Positions 32,044-38,427 of a stretch of DNA of 38,427 nt are shown one piece after another. Position numbers and translations under genes: made by a program. This stretch comes from Planctomycetota bacterium (GTDB lineage: Bacteria; Planctomycetota; UBA1135; UBA2386). Position 1 is the first letter of the stretch; every line of letters begins with the position of its first letter. The notes beneath the pieces were generated by a model. It saw nothing but the letters and a program-made list of their open reading frames with translations. It was not told where the DNA came from and searched no databases. The stretch spans positions 1-38,427 of the forward strand of contig JAEUHQ010000120.1 in assembly GCA_016794565.1 (NCBI GenBank). The letters are read 5' to 3'.

Positions 32044-34458
32044 ATGAAGCTCCGGTCGAAAGTCCTGGTGTCGGCCATCGGCGGCATCGTGGTGCTGAAC
32101 GCGGTGCTCTACGTGGCGACCGACGCGGTCGTCATGTCCGGCTTCCTCGCCGAGGAACGGGTCGACGCCGATCGCGCCGTGAACTCGACGCGCGAGATCG
32201 TACGGACGATGCTCGAGGAGAGCCTCGCGCGCACGACGGACTGGGCCGAATGGGACGCGACGGCCAAGCTGGTCGACGGCGACAACCCCACGTACGCCGA
32301 AGAGAACATCGAGCCCGGCGCCTTGGCCGCGCTCGGATGGGACGTCGTGTACGTCGCCCGGCCGCCGGACGGTGCAGACTGCCTGCTCACGGCCCTCGAC
32401 GCCGAGCGCGCGAAGCTCGTCGACGTGGCCCCTGCGATGACGGCGCATCTGCGCAACGTCGCCACGCACTACCGCCAGGGGCCGCCCGTGACCGGTTTCG
32501 TGACGACGGGCGACACACTCTGGGTCACGGTCTCGCGCGACGTCACCACCACCGACAAGCAGCCGACGAAGGTGCCGGGCCGTTTCATGACCTGTACTCG
32601 GATCGACGACGCGTGGCTCGCGCGCCTGCGCAAGTTCACGCGCCTCGCGATCTCGTTCCAGCGCGCCGACCAGCCGCCCGCGAACGACGCCGAGCGAGAG
32701 GCTCGGGCGAGGCTCGCCGCGAATCCGCAGGACGTGACGACCGTCTGCGTCTCGGATGAGCAGACGTCCTCGTTCTGCTGGATGGAGGACATCTACGGCC
32801 AGCGCTGCGTGCTGGTCCGGGTCGATCGCGATCGGCCGCTGCTCGCGCAGGGACAGAGCATCATCCGCTCCTCGATGCTCGTGATCGCCGGCGCCGGCTG
32901 CCTGCTGCTCGGACTGACGCTGTTCGGCGTGTCCCGCATGCTGCGGCGTCTCGGCAACCTGATGCGCGGCGTCGAGGCGCTCCGCACGGGCTCGGTGGTC
33001 CAGGTGCCGGTGATCGGCAACGACGAGATCGCGACGTTGACGACCGGGTTCAACGAGATGTCCGCGAAGATCCGCGACCGCGAACGATCGCTGTCGGCGA
33101 TCAACGACCACATGAAGCTGGTGCTGGACAGCACCGGGGACGGGCTCGTCACCTGCGATCTGCGCGGCCGCATCGTGGGCAGTGTCTCGAAGTGCGCCGA
33201 GGAGTGGTTCGGCGCGGCCGCCGGCGACGACGTCTGGGACTACCTGTTCCGCGACGACGCACGCCGCCGCGACGACTTCCGCCTCGGCTGGGAACAGCTG
33301 CTCGACGATTTCCTGCCGTTCGAGCTGCTCGTCGACCAGATGCCGCGGCGACTGCGCCGGGGCGAACGCGAACTGTCGATCGACTTCCGCCGGGTCGCGA
33401 AGGGCGAGCGGACGGAAGGGTTCCTGCTGATCGTGCGCGACATCTCCGCGGACCTCGAACGCGAGCGTGCCGAGCAGGAGGCGCGCGAACTGCAAGGCAT
33501 CGTGCAGATCCTGCTGCGCGATCCGACGGACTTCGAGCGCTTCCTCGACGAGATGCAGAAGCTCGTGACGCGCGAACTGCTCACCGAGGACGAACGCGCC
33601 CGCCTGCGGAGTCTGCACACCGTCAAGGGCAACGCCGCGGTGTACGGCTTCCTCGACTTCGCCGACCACTGCCACCGCGTGGAGAGTGCGATCGCCGAGG
33701 GTCAGGCGTTCGACACGGTCGCGAGCAAGCTGACTTCCAACTGGGACGAGGCGGTACGACGCGTGCGCCAGTTCCTGCCCGAACGCAACGAGACCGCCAT
33801 TCGTGTGTCGCCGGCCGAGCTGGCGCGGTTCGTCGTACGGTTGCGAAACGGCGGCGAGCCGGGGGCGCTCGCCGACGTCGCGGAGTCCTGGCGACTGCCG
33901 ACCGTCGCCTCGGCCTTCGCGCGGCTCGGCCGCCAGGCGCAACGCGTCGCGACCGCACTGGGCAAGGACGTGACGGTCGATGCGGTCGACAACGGGCTGC
34001 GCTTCGATCCGGTGGCGCTGGCGCCGTTCTGGGAGGCGGTGATCCACGTCGTGCGCAACGCGATCGACCACGGCCTCGAGAGTCCGGAGCAGCGCCTCGC
34101 GGGCGGCAAGCCGGCGGTCGGCCGATTGCAGCTCCGCGCCGAGCACGCGGACGACGGCCTCGTGGTGACGATCGCGGACGACGGCAAGGGAATCGACTGG
34201 GTCGCGATGCGCGAGTCGGCGAAGAAGCGCGGCCTGCCGCACGCGACCGACGAAGACCTGACTGCCGCGCTGTTCACCGACGGCGTGTCGACGCGCGAAA
34301 CCGTGACGACGACGTCGGGCCGCGGCGTCGGCCTCGCCGCCGTGAAGGCCGCTTGCGAGGCGCTCGGCGGGCGCGTCGAGCTGCAGAGCCGCGCCGGCCT
34401 CGGCACGACGTTCACGTTCCGGCTGCCGTCCTTCGTGGGCGCGACCACGAACGTCTGA
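32044..34458 (+). CDS. Membrane-bound CheA-like histidine kinase (CHASE4-like, HAMP, PAS-like, HPt, HATPase)
   Basis: The 804-residue protein has a first helix at about 8-30. An extracytoplasmic region follows (about 35-270; DWAEWDATAKLVDG is a CHASE4-like signature), then a second helix at about 275-297 and a HAMP segment at about 298-350. A PAS-like domain lies at about 355-475, then an HPt domain with phosphorylatable His525 in LHTVKGNA. The C-terminal HATPase has Asn672 (HVVRNAIDHGLE), Asp713 (ADDGKGID) and the glycine loop 759-763 (GRGVG), all close to CheA. The CheA P2 and C-terminal CheW-like domains are missing: the protein ends 40 residues after the glycine loop. It would sense a ligand directly rather than through receptors. 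Third gene of the operon. Confidence 0.92.
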   Translation: MKLRSKVLVSAIGGIVVLNAVLYVATDAVVMSGFLAEERVDADRAVNSTREIVRTMLEESLARTTDWAEWDATAKLVDGDNPTYAEENIEPGALAALGWDVVYVARPPDGADCLLTALDAERAKLVDVAPAMTAHLRNVATHYRQGPPVTGFVTTGDTLWVTVSRDVTTTDKQPTKVPGRFMTCTRIDDAWLARLRKFTRLAISFQRADQPPANDAEREARARLAANPQDVTTVCVSDEQTSSFCWMEDIYGQRCVLVRVDRDRPLLAQGQSIIRSSMLVIAGAGCLLLGLTLFGVSRMLRRLGNLMRGVEALRTGSVVQVPVIGNDEIATLTTGFNEMSAKIRDRERSLSAINDHMKLVLDSTGDGLVTCDLRGRIVGSVSKCAEEWFGAAAGDDVWDYLFRDDARRRDDFRLGWEQLLDDFLPFELLVDQMPRRLRRGERELSIDFRRVAKGERTEGFLLIVRDISADLERERAEQEARELQGIVQILLRDPTDFERFLDEMQKLVTRELLTEDERARLRSLHTVKGNAAVYGFLDFADHCHRVESAIAEGQAFDTVASKLTSNWDEAVRRVRQFLPERNETAIRVSPAELARFVVRLRNGGEPGALADVAESWRLPTVASAFARLGRQAQRVATALGKDVTVDAVDNGLRFDPVALAPFWEAVIHVVRNAIDHGLESPEQRLAGGKPAVGRLQLRAEHADDGLVVTIADDGKGIDWVAMRESAKKRGLPHATDEDLTAALFTDGVSTRETVTTTSGRGVGLAAVKAACEALGGRVELQSRAGLGTTFTFRLPSFVGATTNV

Positions 34459-34483
34459 CTCCCGCGGCAGTCGCGGCGCGCAG

Positions 34484-37045
34484 TCAGAACATGCCCGCCG
34501 TGAGCTGCAGCGCGTTGGTCGCGGTGACTGCCGTCCACGCGCCGCCGGCGCCGATCTCGATCGGCACCATCTGGTGGAAGAACGACAGCCCGACGAGCGG
34601 CGGCACGTTCGGCAGGAACAGCTCGGACTGCGCGGTGCCGGTCGTCGTGACCACGGCGCCGAGGATGTCCGGCCCGACCAGCACATCGCAGCCCGGTCCC
34701 GCCTGCGGGAACAGGATCGTCAGCGGCGCGATGCCCTGCGGCACCGAGGTGAAGCTCGTCAGCGTCAGCACGATCGCCGTCGCCGGCAGACCCGTGCCGT
34801 TCGCACGGAACGTCGACTCGACCCACGGCAGCGTCGCCGCGACGAGCGTGTTGCTGCCGCCGCTGCTCGGACAGCCGAGACCCGTCGACACGGCCGACGC
34901 CGGGCACGTCGTGCCGAGTTCGGTCAGACCCGCGGCGACGATGCCTCCCGCGACACGGAACACGCCGCCCACCGCGAGATTGCCGTTCGGCAGCATCGCA
35001 AACGAGGCGGGATAGCTGTCGAGCCCGCTGCCGAGCGCGCTCCACGCCGTTCCGTTCCAACGCGCGATGTTGTTCGCGAGCACTCCCCCGGCGGTCGTGA
35101 ACCAGCCGCCCAACAGCAGGTCGCCGTCGGGAAGTTCGGCGAGCACCTGCCCCCACTGATCGATACCGCTGCCGAGCGAAGACCACACGGTGCCGTTCCA
35201 CACGCCGACGTTGTTCAGCGACGTCGAACCCGAATTGAGGAAACGCCCGGTCGCGACCAGCGAACCGTCGCGGCGAACGAGCAGATCGCTGACTGCCTCG
35301 GTCGTCGCGACACCGACGCCCACGCCGAGCGGCGACCACGCAACACCGTTCCAACGCGCGACGCGCCACGCGGGGGTCCCACCCCCGGCCGTGAATCGTC
35401 CTCCCGCGACGACATCGCCGTTCGGCAATCGGGCCAGTGCGAACACGGCGTCGTTCAAGCCGGTGCCGAGTGGCGACCACGCCGTGCCGTCCCAGCGAGC
35501 GACGTAGTTGGCACTCGCGCCCCCGGCTGTCGTGAACCAGCCGCCGACGATCAGGTCGCCGTTCGGCAACGGCAGCAGATCGTACACGCGGCCGTTCAGC
35601 CCCGAGCCGAGCGGCGACCACGCGACGCCGTCCCACCGCGCGATGAACCCTGCGAACTGCCCGCCCGCGACGAGGTCACCGTTCGGCATCGTGCACAGTG
35701 CCCCGATCCCTTCGCTGGCCGTGCCGAGCCCGGCACCGAGCGGCGACCAGGTCGTTCCGTTCCGTCGCGCGATGTTGTTCGCCGCGACCCCGCCGATCGC
35801 GGTGAAGCCGCCCGCGGCGACCAGATCCCCGTTCGGCAACGTCGCCGTGGCGAGCACCCCGCCGTCCGAACCCGGCACGAGCGGCGACCAGGCGCCGTTC
35901 CAGCGCGCCACGCCACTCGCAGCGACGCCGGACGCCTGCGAGAACGCTCCGCTGACGAGCACGTCGCCGTTGCCGAGTACGAGCACGTCCTCCGTCTCGT
36001 AGTTCGTGCCGCTCGCGAGCGACGACCACGACGTGCCGTTCCATCGCGCAACGTGAGGCGACGACACGCCGCCGAGCGACAGGAAACTCCCGACCGCGAG
36101 CAGGTCTCCGGACGGCAGAACGGCAAGCGCGTTGACCCGCACGGCGCTCGCGTTGAAGCCGAGGGAGGACCACGTGGTCCCGTTCCACCGAGCGATCGTC
36201 GCAGTTCCGGGAACTCCGCCGGCCGACTCGAAGTACCCGCCCACGACGACGTCGCCGTTCGGCATTTCCGTGACGGCCAGGGCGTAGTTGTCGAGGCCGC
36301 TGCCGAGCGGGGACCACGTCGTGCCGTTCCATCGGGCGACACGATTGCACGCGACGCCGCCGATGCTGGTGAAGCCGCCGCCCGCGATGACATCGCCGTT
36401 CGCGGCGACGCTGAGTGCGTACACCGGCCCGTTGGCACCGCCCCCGAACGCCGACCACGCGACGCCGTCCCAACGCGCGAGGTACGGCGCGCTCACGCCG
36501 CCGGCGGTCGTGAAGTACCCTCCGGCCACGAGGTCCCCGTTCGGCATCGTCACGATCGCGAACACGTAGTTGTTCACGCCACCGCCGAGGAAGGACCACG
36601 ACGTGCCGTCCCAACGCGCGATGCCGCTCACATTGGAGGTGCCGGGCAACGCGAACCAGCCACCCGCGACGAGGTCACCGTTCGGCAGCGATCCGAGGCT
36701 TCGCACTTCGTCGAACGAGTAGTTCGCGCCGAGACCGACGCCGACCGACGACCACGCGCCGCTGGCGGGATCCCACGTGGCCACGTGCGACACGACCGCG
36801 GTGCCCGCGACGGTGAACCGACCGCCCATCGCGACCACGGGCGTCGCCGGACCGGCGCCGTCCGGATCCCACGCGTGCAGCGCGTTCACGGCCATGCTGA
36901 ACGACGAGTGCAGGCCGGGCACGGCGGGGCCGGGCAACCACACGTTGGTGCACTGCGCCGAGAGGCTGGCGGCGACGACGACGCCGACTGCGGCGCAACG
37001 ACACCGAACGGAACGCAGCAACGAACCCTCTTCAGTCGAATGCAT
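34484..37045 (-). CDS. Secreted 14-repeat protein (beta-propeller-like) with conserved C-terminal domain, second copy
   Basis: The 853-residue protein has a signal sequence ending near SLSAQ (about residue 31). About 14 units of some 47 residues follow, with the pattern LPNGDLVAGGWF, then TTAGG, then IARWDGTSWSPLGSGL. The C-terminal domain begins near CPASAVSTGLGC and ends VTATNALQLTAGMF. Layout and end domain match the protein at 12385-14934, including PNVPPLVGL followed by a Phe/Trp-HQM element, so the two are paralogues. The last coding base is 26 bases from the stop of the convergent CheA-like kinase gene. Function unknown; exported and probably structural, adhesive or polymer-binding. 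Confidence 0.88.
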   Translation of the reverse strand: MHSTEEGSLLRSVRCRCAAVGVVVAASLSAQCTNVWLPGPAVPGLHSSFSMAVNALHAWDPDGAGPATPVVAMGGRFTVAGTAVVSHVATWDPASGAWSSVGVGLGANYSFDEVRSLGSLPNGDLVAGGWFALPGTSNVSGIARWDGTSWSFLGGGVNNYVFAIVTMPNGDLVAGGYFTTAGGVSAPYLARWDGVAWSAFGGGANGPVYALSVAANGDVIAGGGFTSIGGVACNRVARWNGTTWSPLGSGLDNYALAVTEMPNGDVVVGGYFESAGGVPGTATIARWNGTTWSSLGFNASAVRVNALAVLPSGDLLAVGSFLSLGGVSSPHVARWNGTSWSSLASGTNYETEDVLVLGNGDVLVSGAFSQASGVAASGVARWNGAWSPLVPGSDGGVLATATLPNGDLVAAGGFTAIGGVAANNIARRNGTTWSPLGAGLGTASEGIGALCTMPNGDLVAGGQFAGFIARWDGVAWSPLGSGLNGRVYDLLPLPNGDLIVGGWFTTAGGASANYVARWDGTAWSPLGTGLNDAVFALARLPNGDVVAGGRFTAGGGTPAWRVARWNGVAWSPLGVGVGVATTEAVSDLLVRRDGSLVATGRFLNSGSTSLNNVGVWNGTVWSSLGSGIDQWGQVLAELPDGDLLLGGWFTTAGGVLANNIARWNGTAWSALGSGLDSYPASFAMLPNGNLAVGGVFRVAGGIVAAGLTELGTTCPASAVSTGLGCPSSGGSNTLVAATLPWVESTFRANGTGLPATAIVLTLTSFTSVPQGIAPLTILFPQAGPGCDVLVGPDILGAVVTTTGTAQSELFLPNVPPLVGLSFFHQMVPIEIGAGGAWTAVTATNALQLTAGMF

Positions 37046-37105
37046 GGAACGATCTCCGGGTCGCGAACGGGGAGCGAGGGCCGGAGTCTAGTCGAGAACA
37101 TGCCG

Positions 37106-38320
37106 TCACGCCCGGCGGGCAGGGCCTTGCGACCGCAGCCCGCACACCGCCACGGCGGACAGCAGCGCACACCCGATGCCGATCCACAGGGCGGGCGCGA
37201 ACGAGCCGCTCGCCGCGAACGCATCGTTCACCGCGGGTTTCAGGGGCAGCTGCACCGCGCGCGCGAGTGAGTAGAAGGTCGCGGCGGCCGTGGCGCGCAG
37301 CGCTGCCGGGTAGTGCTCGCCGAACAGGGCGCCGAAGCACGACCACGTGCCAGCACCGAGCCCCATCGCCGCGACGGCGATCGTGAATGTCGAGAAGTCG
37401 GCGGTCACGTTCGCGAGTTGCTGCAGCACGAGCCATTGGCCGAGCGCGAACACGAGGCAGAACGCGACGAACATGCGCACGCGGCCGAAGCGCGCGGCGA
37501 GGAAGCCGAACAGCACGTCGGCCACGACGTGCACGCCGTTGACCTGGATCTGGAACCAGCCGACGTCGTGCGGCGACACGCCGTGCATCCGCATCAGCGC
37601 GCCCGGCAGCTCGGCGTAGACACACCAGAACCCCGCCATGTGCAGCACGAGGATCGTGAGCAGCACGACTGACGTGCGGCGGTGCGCCGCCGCGAAGAGT
37701 TCGCGTGCCGGGAGCCGTTCCGCGTGCGCGACCGCCCGATCCGGGCCCGGCATCGACCAGCGACCGGCGAGAGCGAACAGCCCGAGCAGCGACGAACCGA
37801 CGAACACCGCGCGCCAGCCGACTCCGGGCAGCGGTGCGAGGAAGCACCCCACCGCCGCCGCCATCGCCATCGCGACGGGGCTGCCCGCCTGCAGGATGCC
37901 GTGCACCCGGTCGCGTTCGCGGCCGTGCCAGTGCTCCGCGACGACCGCGTGGCCGATCCCCCACTCCCCGCCCACGCCCAGTCCCGTGACGACACGCGCG
38001 AGGAGCAGCGACCAGAAGCCGTTCGCGAGACCGGTGGCGAGCGCGCCGACCGAGAACACGACGATGCTCGCGACCATCGCCGCGCGGCGCCCCGCGCGAT
38101 CCGCGACGCGCCCGAACAGGAACCCGCCGATCGCCGTCGCGAGCAACGACCAGCCCTCGATCCACGCGACCGACCCGGTGACGTCGAGGCCGAGTTCGTG
38201 CGCGATGCCTCCCTTCGTGAAGCTGAAGAGGATCAGGTCGTAGAAGTCGAAGACCCACCCGAGCCAGCAGAACAGCAGCACACGACCGCGGCCGTCGGCG
38301 AGCATCGACTTCGGGAACAT
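37106..38320 (-). CDS. MFS transporter, metabolite:H+ symporter type
   Basis: The 404-residue protein (from ATG 38320) has about 12 transmembrane helices. GRVADRAGRRAAM at about 64-76 is the cytoplasmic loop motif between helices 2 and 3. ARVVTGLGVGGEWGIGHAV at about 103-121 is typical of the sialate/shikimate/dicarboxylate symporter branch. A GTG at 38359 would add 13 residues and overlap the upstream stop by 3 bp, a plausible alternative in this genome. Substrate not assignable from sequence; an organic acid or sugar acid is likely. Follows the upstream partial gene closely on the same strand. Confidence 0.88.
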   Translation of the reverse strand: MFPKSMLADGRGRVLLFCWLGWVFDFYDLILFSFTKGGIAHELGLDVTGSVAWIEGWSLLATAIGGFLFGRVADRAGRRAAMVASIVVFSVGALATGLANGFWSLLLARVVTGLGVGGEWGIGHAVVAEHWHGRERDRVHGILQAGSPVAMAMAAAVGCFLAPLPGVGWRAVFVGSSLLGLFALAGRWSMPGPDRAVAHAERLPARELFAAAHRRTSVVLLTILVLHMAGFWCVYAELPGALMRMHGVSPHDVGWFQIQVNGVHVVADVLFGFLAARFGRVRMFVAFCLVFALGQWLVLQQLANVTADFSTFTIAVAAMGLGAGTWSCFGALFGEHYPAALRATAAATFYSLARAVQLPLKPAVNDAFAASGSFAPALWIGIGCALLSAVAVCGLRSQGPARRA

Positions 38321-38355
38321 CCGGCGCGCACCGTAGCCGCGGCGCGCGGCCGGCG

Positions 38356-38427
38356 TCACTTCTTCGCCGGCGGGACCGCTTCGAGGCGCGGGTTCGTGAC
38401 GCGGACGACGCAGTGGTTCGCGGCGAG
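38356..38427 (-). CDS. C-terminal fragment of an unidentified protein (5' end outside window)
   Basis: An open frame enters from the right edge and ends at TGA 38358-38356 after 23 codons, ending NPRLEAVPPAKK. Too short to identify. It stops 35 bases before the ATG of the MFS gene, or overlaps the alternative GTG, so the two are probably co-transcribed. Confidence 0.55.
   Translation of the reverse strand, partial: LAANHCVVRVTNPRLEAVPPAKK

Noticed and set aside
1..38427. CRISPR arrays, tRNA or rRNA genes
   Set aside because: No regularly spaced repeats, cloverleaf-type sequence or conserved rRNA blocks were found on reading the window.

Overview
The window is about 38.4 kb of GC-rich bacterial chromosome (roughly 70 % G+C where I counted by hand). 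It has 30 protein genes, two of them cut by the window edges, and no RNA genes that I can see. Many starts are GTG or TTG, and neighbouring genes often overlap by 4 bp (ATGA/GTGA). Two secreted proteins of about 850 residues, built from 'LPNGDLVAGG' repeats plus a shared C-terminal domain, together with many secreted proteins of unknown function, suggest a planctomycete-like organism. That assignment is inference; another GC-rich lineage such as Myxococcota is not excluded.

Layout. 1-3413 (minus): recG, nnrE (overlapping recG by 4 bp) and a secreted protein running off the left edge. 3506-6282 (plus): a UDP-sugar pyrophosphorylase family protein and a two-part methyltransferase. 12183-6287 (minus): a tight five-gene run of a YtrA-type GntR regulator, ABC ATPase, ABC-2-like permease with a large soluble domain, S41 peptidase and RluA-type pseudouridine synthase. 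A perfect 11-bp inverted repeat overlaps the promoter of this run. 14934-12385 (minus): the first 14-repeat secreted protein. 15009-16419: a stand-alone SET-domain protein and a divergent unknown gene. 21706-16431 (minus): GT-C glycosyltransferase, Gfo/Idh/MocA oxidoreductase, radical SAM enzyme and a Deg-type protease. 21796-25815 (plus): metallophosphatase with a LamG-like domain, a methyltransferase and a saccharopine-dehydrogenase-like oxidoreductase.

25732-28018 is the most unusual part. The last 89 bp around the end of the oxidoreductase gene are repeated 2,198 bp downstream. The two copies differ at four positions, all synonymous. Between them lie two secreted-protein genes on the opposite strand, with lower G+C than their surroundings. 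This is the layout left when an element integrates at the 3' end of a protein gene and restores that end with its own copy. No recombinase gene is present between the repeats.

30926-28033 (minus): a secreted DUF4185-like protein and a NupG-type transporter. 31133-34458 (plus): a compact signalling operon of CheY-like regulator, CheX-like phosphatase and a membrane-anchored CheA-like kinase (CHASE4-like, HAMP, PAS-like, HPt, HATPase) that lacks a CheW-like domain. 37045-34484 (minus): the second 14-repeat secreted protein. 38427-37106 (minus): an MFS transporter and the last 23 codons of another gene.

No stretch longer than about 300 bp lacks a gene. The longest gaps are at 12184-12384, 27749-28032 and 30927-31132 and are described in the feature list.
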